Shown here piece after piece: positions 50,320-61,031 of a stretch of 64,000 nucleotides of DNA. A program made the translations under genes and the position numbers. The notes under the pieces were generated by a model. That model ran no database searches. It had not been told where the DNA came from and saw nothing but the letters and a program-made list of their open reading frames with translations. The DNA comes from Mactra quadrangularis (Eukaryota; Mollusca; Bivalvia; Venerida; Mactridae). The stretch lies in assembly GCA_025267735.1 (NCBI GenBank), contig CM046297.1:23710011-23774010 (forward strand). The letters run 5' to 3'. Numbering within the stretch: position 1 is the first letter of the stretch; the number at the start of each line of letters is the position of its first letter.

Positions 50320-50485
50320 GCGACGCTCTACTGAACAAATACTTTGTACAGCAACAGCTATTGATATTTCCCTTAGGCATAATTCTAATTGAATTTAACC
50401 TCTACAGAGCAACAACCTCTGAACAGCAACACACTTTATTCCCTCCCACTGAGTGTTGCTCAAGTGAAGTTTTACTGTACAGATA
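50320..50485. repeat. Possible transposon end, copy B
   Basis: Counterpart of 30650-30810, with the same CAGTAAAACTTCACTTGAGC edge on the minus strand. No opposite end was found. Confidence 0.3.
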
Positions 50486-51679
50486 TATGATTAAGCAAAT
50501 GATGATGTAATTTTGACCAACCATAAGAATAAGAAAAACTCTTTCGTGACAATAGGAGGTGACTTGATTACTGTGTTTACTTGGCATCAAGGTTAAGAGT
50601 TTATATAACTTTCGTGATTCTTTATAAATACTCTTAGATTGAGTTAAAACATTTCTATCAGTTTTATGAAGCATTGGCGCTTTTCTAAAAACTAAAAAAT
50701 ACGATAAAAATCATCGTTAGTCAAAAGCAAGAAAAATATACATTACGATTGTTTATTGGCCAATCAATTCCAAATATTTGAAAATGATATAAATTTTTTT
50801 ATACATTTTGAATATCATATCATAGTTATGTTTATTATCCTTCTGACTTTGAACAACAACAAAATAGGAAATTGACGTACAAAAACGTTTTTTGTAAGAT
50901 TTGTATTGCAAAAAGGTGCACTGATGACTAAGAATGAAATCAACTGTCTCATCATGATGATCGATAGGTACAATGTTTGTGAAAATGTAATCAGCTATTT
51001 TCATATTTCTTTTTCTTCTATCTTCCTAGTATTTTCATCATATTAACGTGTTGTCACCGTCCCTGCTTGTTTAAAATTCTCAGCGTTTTTAAATTATTTA
51101 TTCTCAGAGCACCGTTTCATTATTCTACAGAATTGTATTACCAATAGTTTCATCAACTCTTGCATCATAAACAAAGTTAAATTTAGCAATTCCACTAAGC
51201 TTAAAAGAATGTTTAATATTTATTCAAATATCTATCTTTCCGTTAGAAACATATTACTTATCATATAAAAGTTTAGTAGGCTTGTCTGAATTTTAAATAA
51301 GTAGGAGAAAACCAGTTTGTTCACATTATCCAATATCAATACTTCAATTTCCGAGCCTTCCGTTTAGATTGGTTTTACATCTGTTTAAAGGCAATATTGT
51401 TTAAGTCACTACTTCAAACGTCGTTTGTCAACGTGCATATTTCAAAATATACGTACATCAAAACGAATTATTCTAGAAATTGTTCCAGAAAATGACAGCT
51501 GTGCGTCGTACGATGTAATTTTGTCAAAGATAATAATTGAAACAATAAAAGAAACATTTGTCGTTTCTAAAAGTAGAAACATTTAGATCTACATTATGTC
51601 AATTATAAATATATGGCTTTACGTTACAGTTACCATGTAAATATTGATGTATTCCATACCATGGACTCTATATTTAAAT

Positions 51680-51855
51680 GGTTGCCAACCAAAACAAACA
51701 TCCAGTATTTGTGATATTGCAATGGTTGCCGACCAAACCAAGTGACCAGTATTTGTGATATTGCAATGGTTGCCGACCAAACCAAGTGACCAGTATTTGT
51801 GATATTGCAATGGTTGCCAACCAAAGCAAGCATCTAGTATTTGTGATATAGTACG
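51680..51855 (+). repeat. 44-bp minisatellite, four units (copy B)
   Basis: The GGTTGCC start recurs at 51680, 51724, 51768 and 51812, an exact 44-bp period. The two middle units are identical. Copy A has two units, so the array expanded in B or contracted in A. Confidence 0.9.
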
Positions 51856-51935
51856 TCCATATACAGGCCTGTCAAGGGTGGCAAGAGTCAAAGCGTCAGA
51901 AGAGGTTCGAAGGAGCGGTTGTCCCTGGTAGGAGG

Positions 51936-52265
51936 TCAAAAGGTAGGAAAAAAACGATGAAGAAATATGATCAGAATCATTGCATATTGTAATATGTAAT
52001 GAAATTAGTAGTCTTATGTCTAATTGTCATTTTTTAAGATTGAAACGAGTTGGCATTCGTTCCTCACAGCAAGCAGGTTCGCAAAATTGGTTACGTGGGT
52101 AATAATATCGCAAAATGGTTTCTATTTGAAATTATTTTGAGAAAAGGTTTTTTTGAATTTTTTATAAACGAGCGTAAGAAATTGAATTCTGTGCACGAGA
52201 GCGTAATTTCTGCTTTAAATGCGTGAGTCTCACGCTGAATGCGTGAGATTTGACATGTTTGCATA
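51936..52265. other. Unique right flank of the duplication
   Basis: AT-rich sequence with no counterpart after copy A. It ends at the MITE at 52268. No gene is seen. Confidence 0.5.
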
Positions 52266-52267
52266 TA

Positions 52268-52624
52268 CACTGCCCTCCAAAACTTCCATTTCTCTCAAGT
52301 TTAAGTTTAAAGAATCACTATTTTCATTGGCAATATTATATATTATTCATGCAATGGAGACATGTAATTTGATAGTAGTACATTTTGGGGGTTGCAGCAA
52401 AATGCATCCATCAGCCTCCAAAACTATGTTTCACGTATCACAATGAACCAGTATCAAGTTCAAGATTTTTTTGTAATTCAATAGTCACAACAAAAATTGT
52501 ACAGATCCTCAAAAGGCAGAATTAAAGACGGTTTAACAACCTACTGCCTTAACAACTGTTTGAAATTCTATGATGTACAATAATGTAAATTGAAAATGTG
52601 TGAAGAAACTTTTGGAGAGCAGCG
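52268..52624. mobile_element. Mariner-like MITE (CACTGCCCTCC family)
   Basis: Starts CACTGCCCTCCAAAACTTCC and ends TTTTGGAGAGCAGCG, near inverted complements. TA flanks both sides (52266-52267 and 52625-52626). At 357 bp with no useful coding capacity, it is a non-autonomous Tc1/mariner-type element, and a relative of 3640-3860 and 55108-55483. Confidence 0.85.
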
Positions 52625-52626
52625 TA

Positions 52627-54796
52627 TATGGCAACGCGCTGTGTATAATTACAAAAATATGTACACATTATTAAAAACGAAGCAATTTGTATTTTTGCTT
52701 GTTAGTGTTCGATGTTTTGTTTAATTAACGACCAGCATTTTGCAATAGTTAGACAATGGAAACTGCATCTTTATGTTTCAAGACGATGTTTGGTACAAAA
52801 AATAACATCTCGTTGGTTGACTTGAAGCAAAATCTAGTTCTATCAAATAACCTCTCACCGTTTAATTAAAATAAAATATAGAAATGGAATTAGGCTCTAC
52901 CAGTATGATTAATTTGATACCACAAATGTAACCCCGCAGGTTTTAAATTAAAATGAAATCAGTTTATGGTCCTCCGTCGTTGTAATTAAAACACACGGCG
53001 TACGTGACAATATCAAGTCACGGTTGTAAACAAGGGGAAAATGTAACTATTTAAGATTACAGGTGTCTGCATGCCAATATGAATTCTGAACTCATAGATC
53101 TTTGGAAAATAAATAACACTTACACGCGCTCGTTCCAAATAATAGATCTTTAGAAACAAATTGTACTTTTATTTGTCCTTGTTCAACATATATTTCAAAC
53201 GGTTCAAGCCTACATGTTCTTTTGTGTGAACTTAGGAATAAGAATGATTATAAATTTGCTTCATTTAGTACTAAAAAACTACTGATTTAATGAAAGAGTA
53301 CCAAGTCACCTTGTCAAATCAATAAAAAATTATAAGGTAAAACAAAGCCCTGAAGTAAGTCTTAGATAAATACATTAGCTCACAGCAGAATCTGTTTCGC
53401 ACGTTTACTATTGTCTACAATGTAAATATCTACGTTTAATCACTGGCAGTAAACTATTGTTATTTAATAGATGGCATTTGTCATAATCTAGAAAAGTAAC
53501 GACAATGCTCTAGATAACTTATAATTTACGAATGTTGGATAGTCGAAATAATGAGAAAGTACTCCCTAGATACAAATAAATTATATGTTTGCTTTTAAAT
53601 AATACAAGAAAAACTTAAAGTGATGCCAGGCTAATCTAGAATTTGGGCATTTTGATTATGCAACTATACTAATTAAAGTATTAGCTTATACGTCAAGTAC
53701 GCTTTGAACCTTTTATTTAAAAATTTTCACCGTTACATAGTAAATTATTTTAATAACGTAATATTTAGTAATATTTCGTAATATAGACGAGTCAATTAAC
53801 TAGCTATTTGGACAATTTTCTTTTACCAGTACTTTCTTTCAGTTCTATAAGAAGGAAACCGACAGTATGGTCGAATTTACGTTGTCGACAATGACATGAC
53901 GTGTTACACAATCGAACATGAAAAACCATGTACTAAACTGAGCGTGCAACACTTCTCCATGATACTAACAGTAGGTATTAAAATGGAATATACCTTCCTT
54001 TATTTCAATAGAATGCAGATCGAGACGTTGGAAGTAATTTGCTTAAAAGACTGAGACAACAATCAGGATTAGACCATTCATTGGAAGCTTAATTAATATT
54101 TTGTTATAAAAAAGACGTTAATTTAATCACGAACATAGCACGAGATCTAATAACATTCTACATTACTTGACATTTTCGTCTTATTATTTACCTTAATATT
54201 ATCTGCTGAGAAGATTGACTTAGTCCAAAGTACAGTGCGACAATATTTACCTGAGCTTGAACTACCTTATGATAATTACACACTTCACTTACATTAAACC
54301 GTGTGTCTTCGTTTGTGTGTATACGTTAATACACGTGTTTACAACAACCAATGTGACTATTAATCAACATGGCATATTATTGTACTTTTTTTATTTTGTA
54401 GCATTCGTTTATGGGAAAACGCAAGTCAGCAATGTTGTGGCACAGTTTCAAAGTATTTATTTTTATGAAAACAAAATTAACAATTCAATAAATGTATTTT
54501 GCCGAAATCTTCCAATAAGAGGAGATTTACAAACGAAACAAAAATAGTATATACTGAGTTAAATATATTTTTGCATAAAGGTCAAGCTCAGGTAATATTG
54601 TCGGACTATAACTTACTTTAAAAATGAAAAAGTAATAACACTGTAATTCTTTAGCTTACGAACAAAGTTCAAACTGTCAATAACCGAGCAACTACAATAA
54701 AACAATTTTTGGTATATACATCAAAACTTTTGGCAATATAACAAATACGCCGACATAACAAACCTATTTGTCTTATTTAGACAACTTTAAAACCAT
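52627..54796. other. Intergenic DNA, no gene seen
   Basis: AT-rich sequence. A 96-codon plus frame at 54257-54547 has a hydrophobic start but no recognisable domain or splice context. No mobile-element ends were recognised. Confidence 0.5.
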
Positions 54797-54886
54797 GCAA
54801 TGTGCAATTAAGTACAGAAGTTATTGAATTCAACGTCAGATCTAACCAAATATAGTACCCTCTGGAAAATGTCAATGTACAAAACA
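54797..54886 (+). repeat. 90-bp direct repeat, first copy
   Basis: GCAATGTGCAATTAAGTACA through TGTCAATGTACAAA recurs almost unchanged at 56283-56373, 1.49 kb away. Confidence 0.85.
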
Positions 54887-54889
54887 TTA

Positions 54890-55050
54890 CAGTGTTCCCA
54901 CACTTCGTTCAAACAAAACATGTAAATTGTAATTCTACTTCCTTATTTTATTCCCGAGTTATTGTGCATAGCGAAAAAAATAATTTAGATTTACTGATAT
55001 AATTCTTTTTATGTACACATGTTTACAATTCTACACATGTCGTACATGCG
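54890..55050. repeat. Diverged copy of part of the 19-kb unit
   Basis: GTTCCCACACTTCGT, TTATTGTGCATAGCGAAAAA and TTTAGATTTACTGATATAAT match 27565-27715 and 47100-47240 in order. It is the clearest sign that a piece of the unit lies outside the two main copies. Confidence 0.65.
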
Positions 55051-55107
55051 TTAAGTTTTAAAAAATGACAGTTGATGTTGAATGTCGTAATACGTTCTGA
55101 GCTAATG

Positions 55108-55483
55108 CACTGCCCTCTAAAAGTTCCTTCACATATTTACAATTTACATTGTATTTAATGGAGTTTCAAAAAGTTGTAAAAGCAAATTCTTGTAAATGAA
55201 TTTAAATTTTGCTTTTAAAACTAGTATATTTTTCTTTTGGATGTGCATTACAATTATAATAACTCAAACTTGATATTAATTCATTTTGACACATTGACAA
55301 TAGTTTTGGAGGCTGATAGATAACTTTTGTTGATACTCAAAAAAAGGAAATGTACCCATAGAAAATGTAGTATGAATAATGACTTAAGCAATAATATAAT
55401 AATTCTACAACCTTGAACTTGGAATTTGTAGCAATTAAATTATTTGTTCTGTGAAGGAACTTTCAAAGACTTCATGAGCAGTG
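55108..55483. mobile_element. Mariner-like MITE (CACTGCCCTCC family), third copy
   Basis: Starts CACTGCCCTCTAAAAGTTCC and ends GAGCAGTG followed by TA. The left flanking dinucleotide is TG in place of TA. At 376 bp it is more diverged from the 52-kb copy internally than at its ends. Confidence 0.75.
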
Positions 55484-55770
55484 TACATCAGTCGATTGAA
55501 GCCGACGTGATATTGGAAAGGAATATTGTTACATATTTAAAGGAAAAGAAGACATATGGCTTATGAAGTAATTTAAAAATAAACGAACATAACAAATCAC
55601 TAAATCAAGCAATAAAGTAAGTGTTTACATAATGATTATGATTTCTTGAAAAAGCATTTGATTAGGTGAAACCGCTAGTAAAATTCATAGCGTCATGCAT
55701 GTTGACTTCCATGCTGCAAAAACAATAGCCTGGCAATAGTTTACATAGCTTAAAATGGTATTTGAATATC

Positions 55771-55932
55771 AGTCTACGAAATAAGTGGGTTTCTAGTTGG
55801 ACAACCACTTCGTAGTTTGGGCAACCAATAATTTTAGTTGGGCAACCAAAAATCTACTTTTAGGATATGGTGCTTGCTACTAAAATGACCTATCAACCGG
55901 ACAACCACTTTCACATCCTTATTCCGTAGACT
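55771..55932. mobile_element. hAT-like MITE with 8-bp target duplication
   Basis: Starts AGTCTACGAAATAAG and ends CTTATTCCGTAGACT, inverted complements of about 15 bp. It is flanked by TGAATATC (55763-55770) and AGAATATC (55933-55940), a near-perfect 8-bp duplication as made by hAT transposases. At 162 bp it contains repeated GGGCAACCAA motifs. Older relatives are at 24093 and 43752. Confidence 0.82.
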
Positions 55933-56104
55933 AGAATATCATAGAGAAACAAAGAGACCATTGCAGTCATACGTTTAGACTATTGCTTGGTGGATTATTT
56001 GAATCGAAGGAGTTACATTATAATTATGTGCAGTAGAAAGATGTCTATGTACTATGAAATGTAGGTCTTGCTTCGCAATAATTCAAATTTATACATATGC
56101 ATTT

Positions 56105-56220
56105 AATATAATGTATTTAATTGTGTTAACATGCATATATTCAAGAGTATTTAATTGTGAATATTATGCATATTAACATAATGATCTTAATTGTAGTTAT
56201 CATGCATATTATCATCTGAG
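56105..56220 (+). repeat. Degenerate tandem repeat, about 35-bp period
   Basis: TTAATTGTG/A recurs at about 56117, 56151 and 56187, each followed within about 20 bp by ATGCATAT. Three loose units. Confidence 0.5.
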
Positions 56221-56282
56221 ATGTGTCAATTTTTTGATATTTCATTTTCCGCGTGGGGTTTCAGTCTATCGGTATTTATTAT

Positions 56283-56373
56283 TGCAATGTGCAATTAAGT
56301 ACAGAAGTTATTGAATTCAACGTCAGATCTAACCAAATATAGTACCATCTGGAAAGTGTCAATGTACAAACAT
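56283..56373 (+). repeat. 90-bp direct repeat, second copy
   Basis: Almost identical to 54797-54886; the flanks are unrelated. Confidence 0.85.
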
Positions 56374-57134
56374 GCACATTATATCAATATGCATACTATA
56401 CAATACTATGCATAACAAACTTTGACGCTTAGAAACTTTAAAACTTTACAATATCACATTCAGGTATATCGTGAACGTTGTACGAAAGTATCAAAATGAT
56501 ACTCTCGCTTGCTAATAATGGTAGCAAAAGCAAAACCTTTGACTTTGAAATTACCATTAAATGTTGTTGTTATGTTTTTAATTATCAAACCAATGTTTAT
56601 ATGCGCAACTACAATCACAATATAAGCATGTCCAAACGATTCCCTTACTTTCTAGCGAACATTAACAATTTTGATAGAAATGTTTAATGGCGACCCTCAT
56701 GATTATCAGAGAAAAAAGCGTTAGGCAGTTATTAAGCAGTAACAGCCGAAAAGTTCCGCATGCAGAAAGAAACTTGTTTGGTAATCAAAAAATCTGATTA
56801 CATTTAGAGCGAAAAGCTTCGGCGTTGCAATCAATCACGATTAACATCTTTGACAACATAAAAGAAAACATCCGTATCAACTATTTATATGAAAAACAAC
56901 ACCATTTTCTCACACAATTCTTGAACATTCTTCTTATTATTATTGTTATCAGTTTTTTAACTCAAGGCTACAAACAATTAATCATACTCGAACATAAAAC
57001 CATTAAGTAACCAAAATCCCAAGTGTCTGAGACGAGCATTAAAATAAAATGAATCGTTACGACATTCGTAAACATCTGATACAGTCAGTTTGGATGTTTT
57101 ATGCCTTTTTATAATGGAATGTTTACTTCCTCTA
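56374..57134. other. Intergenic DNA, no gene seen
   Basis: AT-rich sequence. Plus frames at 56478-56687 and 56825-57010 have no recognisable features. Confidence 0.5.
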
Positions 57135-57138
57135 TTAA

Positions 57139-57804
57139 AGGTACTCATTCACAGATTTCAACTTAAATATCAACATTTTCTAAAACTGTCAAAATTGTAT
57201 AGAAATATTTTTGGAAGCAAGAAAGTTGTGTTCTGATAATGACTAGTTTAGTGCAAATAATGTTGTTTCATGTAGTAAATATCTACCCCGTATGTCTTGG
57301 AATAAACACTTTTAGCACATTTTTGTGACTTTTAATGTATATTTCGTGCAACACACAGGTCAGTTTGTCTTAAAAGAATAAGAATTACTTTTTTGACACA
57401 ATTACTTTTACTGAAGGTTATTTTGATATTATAGAAAAAACAAGAAATGTAATGTGGAAACCACATTAAAGTCGGATTTAAAAACTTTATCGCAAAAATT
57501 ACAAAGGGAAATAATCCATCATAAAGCCATAAACCATATCTAATAATAGAGTTGTGGTTACTGTCTAATTCTGTTCATCACATGCTATGTTATCATTGTA
57601 TTAAGTTTCATGAAGATCCAACAATAAATGGCAGAAATATATGCTAAATTGAAAACTTTAACGCAAACTTTAACGCAATTGTTAACGACACCGGACGCCC
57701 GCCTGACCGGCCGCCCAAACGCCCGCCCGTGTTTCGCCAAACTATTAGCCGAATATTTTCGTTGCAAAATCCGGCTAATGAACCAAATCTGTGAACTAGT
57801 ACCT
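57139..57804. mobile_element. TTAA-target MITE carrying a nested insertion
   Basis: The ends AGGTACTCATTCACAGATTT and the complement of AGGTACTAGTTCACAGATTT match the 340-bp elements at 8495 and 49718. TTAA flanks both sides (57135-57138 and 57805-57808). It is 666 bp because about 340 bp of other sequence (57444-57784) sits just inside the right end. Confidence 0.88.
57444..57784. mobile_element. Insertion nested in a MITE, GC-rich 3' part
   Basis: Interrupts the MITE between GAAAAAACA and AAATCTGTG. It begins with a 7-bp-stem hairpin (AATGTGG/CCACATT, 57451-57467), contains AGTTTCATGAAGATCCA, and has an unusually GC-rich stretch at 57685-57740. Similar ATGAAGATCC...CGCCCGCC segments are a common repeat type in bivalve genomes as far as I recall. 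The class could not be determined and no clear target duplication is visible. Confidence 0.6.
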
Positions 57805-57808
57805 TTAA

Positions 57809-58386
57809 AAGAAGGTTTCTGAGTATGGAAATGAACATAACTGTAAGTCTGTGGATTAATTATTCATTGAACATAGCAAGTTTAGTTATCTTTATTTTAG
57901 TTATTCCAGTTATATATTATGGCTAGACCAGGTTATCAGTACTCTAAAGGTGTAAGTAAATATAGGGTTTCTTTCTTTCCTAAGAAAGCTGAAAGTTACA
58001 TTTAAGAAAAAATCCAACTTACATGAAATATTTTGTTTTAGAAATGAACTACGTTTTAAAACAATGTGGTCGATTGCTGTACAGTTACCAGAGGACAGAT
58101 TTTTTTGTAGTTTCCAAGAAAAACATGCGTGTTGTTCTCGTCTGTCCACAATTTTTATGGCCGCTAAGTTAGCCAAATGTTTTACTATGTCTAATTCACT
58201 ATTGTAAGCTGGGATAAGCAAATGTGATTATAAATAATTTCACTAAAAAGTTAAGCTTGAAAAGGGAATAAATTTGCTTATCCTAGCAATGTAAATACTT
58301 ATGTCATTTATTTTTGATCATTATGGTTTTATTAAATGAGTCATTTATAATTATGTATAGTAAATGACAAAATCATTACACAATTT
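57809..58386. other. Intergenic DNA, no gene seen
   Basis: AT-rich sequence. A 103-codon minus frame at 57910-58221 contains no recognised domain. Confidence 0.45.
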
Positions 58387-58410
58387 GGTCTTTGTCAAGT
58401 TCATTATTCC

Positions 58411-58650
58411 ATGTACCACCAGAACAAGCTGCGTCAACGGGCAGTAAGATTGACAGGCTGGTTAGATTCCATTAGTTGTGGATATAAATATATACATAGT
58501 GATTTGTTCGGGACCGTGTCGACTGCCTGTGGTTTATTCTACACTAAACCATCAGAAATACGCTTGAGAAAAGAAGATATCGTTAAGTTGTTTTTTGTTT
58601 TAGAGAAACTATTTATTTCAACAAATGATTTATTCTGTAATAAAGTATAA
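58411..58650 (+). other. Open frame of unknown origin, possible exon
   Basis: A 79-codon frame (MYHQNKLRQRAVRLTGWLDS...) is somewhat richer in G and C than its surroundings and follows a CCACCAG that could serve as an acceptor. It ends at a stop, so it would be a last exon. No homologous family was recognised and no upstream exon was identified. Confidence 0.15.
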
Positions 58651-59241
58651 ACCAAACCTATGGACGCAAACAATTAATGGATTGCTTCATCAAGTTAAAA
58701 GCACCAGCATAATGATAAAAATGACACAGCGAAAGTCGGGGGCATCCATTTATCAGAAAAAGTAAAACCAAAACAGTCGTAAATAATTCACACAAATCAA
58801 ATTACGGGAAATCTTGTGATGAACATATTAACTGGATAAAAAAGATAGGGTCATGCATTCCCAGGACAGAAAATCTACAGTGTAATCCATGCTCTACATA
58901 TTTTTTCTTGCAATATCCTTATTTGCACAAAATTAAGTAAATCTTATAAAAGACTATGCATGCAATCCCTAGTGAATCGAAATCAATGTTTTTGTTTCTT
59001 TATCTAAAATGCTAGTCAATAGCACTGTATAGGAAAAACAATTTTATAATACAACATGCATATTCCAAGTTGTTCTTATCTTACTTAGAGTGTCATCATA
59101 TAGTGAGCTACTTCATAGACGAAATGGAATTAGATTGATTAAATGATCTCTAACGTGGGATGTGCAATACAAAAAAAAATAGTAATCAGTACAAACTATT
59201 CCTCGTTATCATAAGAAATCGTCGTCAATGATTAAAGGATG
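58651..59241. other. Intergenic DNA with a trace of the 19-kb unit
   Basis: Mostly featureless. Bases 59150-59240 (ACGTGGGATGTGCAATACAA...AATCGTCGTCAATGATTAAA) resemble the 154-bp block at 30234-30390. No gene is seen. Confidence 0.4.
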
Positions 59242-59537
59242 GTAAATTCATTTATTTTGTTGGGTTTAACGCCGTAGCAAGACATTGTATAGGTCATATA
59301 ACGGCGTCCATTGCACCTAACCTTGCTTTCCTGAACCATTGTCTGTAATCAGTACTCACCTACCTTTCCACAAGGCAGGAAACATCTCCATTTATCTTAT
59401 TAATGGAGGAAAATTGACATTATTGCCAAATTCTAATTGAAGTGTATAACCTCCCCGGGTGGGACTAGAACCCGTACCCTCTTCGAGACACTGGATTCAA
59501 AATCCAGGCACGCTACCAACTGCGCTACCGACCAGGG
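59242..59537 (-). mobile_element. Full-length tRNA-headed SINE, head type 1
   Basis: On the minus strand the head starts near 59537 (TCGGTAGCGCAGTTGGTAGC; B box GGGTTCTAGTCCC, one base off consensus). The body matches the 26600-26898 copy, ending in the TTTAACGCCGTAGCAA domain and an AT tail. Flanks TTAAAGGATG (left) and TTTAAGGATG (right) look like a target duplication with one change. Confidence 0.9.
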
Positions 59538-60928
59538 TTTAAGGATGATTAAAATGAGACACTAATTCCAGTAAAATGTATATGAATTCTGGTTATCATA
59601 TGACTTTTAAGTTCTCCAGAACTCCTTTGGCCAATCAAGATTTCTAAACTGTTTATGTCTAGGCATATCTAGACAAACCGTTGGTGGAGTTCAGATCAAT
59701 CCTTAGAAGAAAGTAGACAATTAAGTGACAATTACGAGATGTCTAGATAATTATGTTTACTTAGTTAGTAATGTTCCAAATTGAGATAACCTTTCTGATT
59801 ACTAATATGGGGAGATAAAAACAAACATCCTTGTCTGACTAACGTGATGAGGTACACAAACAAGACACATAATGAAACTGACTTTTTCAACTTGATTTTA
59901 GCTATTGAGTATTTCATAGCTAAATCTTGAGATTGAGCCTTTCCAGGAATAGTGAGTGTGTCAACTTACAACGCAATATGGCCTATACATTGAATGATAC
60001 GCTTTCCATATTCATTTTATTGCAACCAGATACAATTGTTTACGTTACTTGAAAAAAAAATATGTTCAGTTCTGTTCTGTTCTGATCCTATACAATGCGT
60101 TGCTACGTCGTTAAACTGTAAAATGTAATTCAGCTAATTTCGTATACCTAATTCATCAATTAACCTAGCTTTAACCTCATTATAACGATATTACATTGAA
60201 TACACAAGGATTTTATACTTATAGACTTACTTATGTTGTGTGTTAATTATTCCAAACAAATTGATATTAATTACATGTAATGTAGGTTACTAGGTCACAA
60301 CGGCTTACCAGGACACACATGCACTTTCTTCCTTATTAAATTAACTATCTTCATCAATTATTTAATTTGACTACTGATTGACTATGTTTACATGCAATAT
60401 TTACATGTTTAAACCGTCTACAAAAAATATACAACGTAAACACCATGACATTTTACGGCAGTAAATTGTTGTTATTTTAGAGACAATTTCCTTTCGCATA
60501 AAAGGAAAACGACATTGTTGTAAATAACCTTTAATGTACGTTTGTTGAATACAAATGATGGTCATCACAATAAATTCACTCTAAGTGTTGACGTAAACAT
60601 AATCTTTACCCATGATGGAATCGTAGAAATAATAAGAAAATGATTCCCAAGATAAAAAACCAACTCTGAAATGTGCTCGTAAATAAAACCAATGACATGA
60701 CAACTGACAAGCGTATTGACAACTAATTTTAGATTTCAGCACTTTTTGTATGGTAACATATCAAGTACAATTTTTCACGCTAAAATACCCTTCCATCATC
60801 ACAAATTAAGAAAGAAATATGCTACACAAAAATGTAACCTTCGTGACAACCACGATATTTTGATTTGTTTTCAAGTTTTATATAGTTATGTAGGACAACT
60901 AACCGGTGCAATTTGAGTGAAAACAAGA
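59538..60928. other. Intergenic DNA with SINE and unit fragments
   Basis: At 60088-60130 a plus-oriented scrap of the SINE 3' domain (CTATACAATGCGTTGCTACG) is present. Bases 59570-59660 resemble 27300-27370, and 60520-60570 resemble the 30234 block. A 66-codon plus frame at 60716-60916 is uninformative. No gene is seen. Confidence 0.4.
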
Positions 60929-61031
60929 GATATCTTAAAAACCTATTCGGCGCTGAGCAAGGTTCATTTTGTTTAAAGTTTAATGTAAGCAAGAGTTGCC
61001 TTAGACAGCTGCGCCGAAAAAAAAATTAATC
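60929..61031 (+). repeat. Degenerate, internally deleted copy of the unit start
   Basis: CTATTCGGCGCTGAGCAAGG with TTCATTTTGTTT matches 32576-32610 (copy B) and 13508-13535 (copy A). CTTAGACAGCTGCGCC then matches 32875-32892, with the roughly 270 bp between them missing. Confidence 0.6.

Larger units (their letters stand above)
32194..51935 (+). repeat. Tandem segmental duplication, copy B (about 19.7 kb)
   Basis: Collinear, same-orientation counterpart of 13053-32183. B-specific material includes about 453 bp at 36935-37387, about 138 bp at 43428-43565, a 52-bp segment with a perfect hairpin near 45976-45997, a replaced block at 46683-46936, a replaced block at 47532-47787 (against 27996-28238 in A) and the MITE at 49718-50061. 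The several short frames shared with A are mostly disrupted here. Confidence 0.95.

Noticed and set aside
51619..51939. 106- and 67-codon minus frames with repeated peptide motifs
   Set aside because: The repetition comes from the 44-bp minisatellite; reading frames through it are by-products.
57585..57838. Three overlapping frames rich in Gly, Arg and Pro
   Set aside because: They are created by the GC-rich core of the nested repeat at 57444-57784 and have no independent support.
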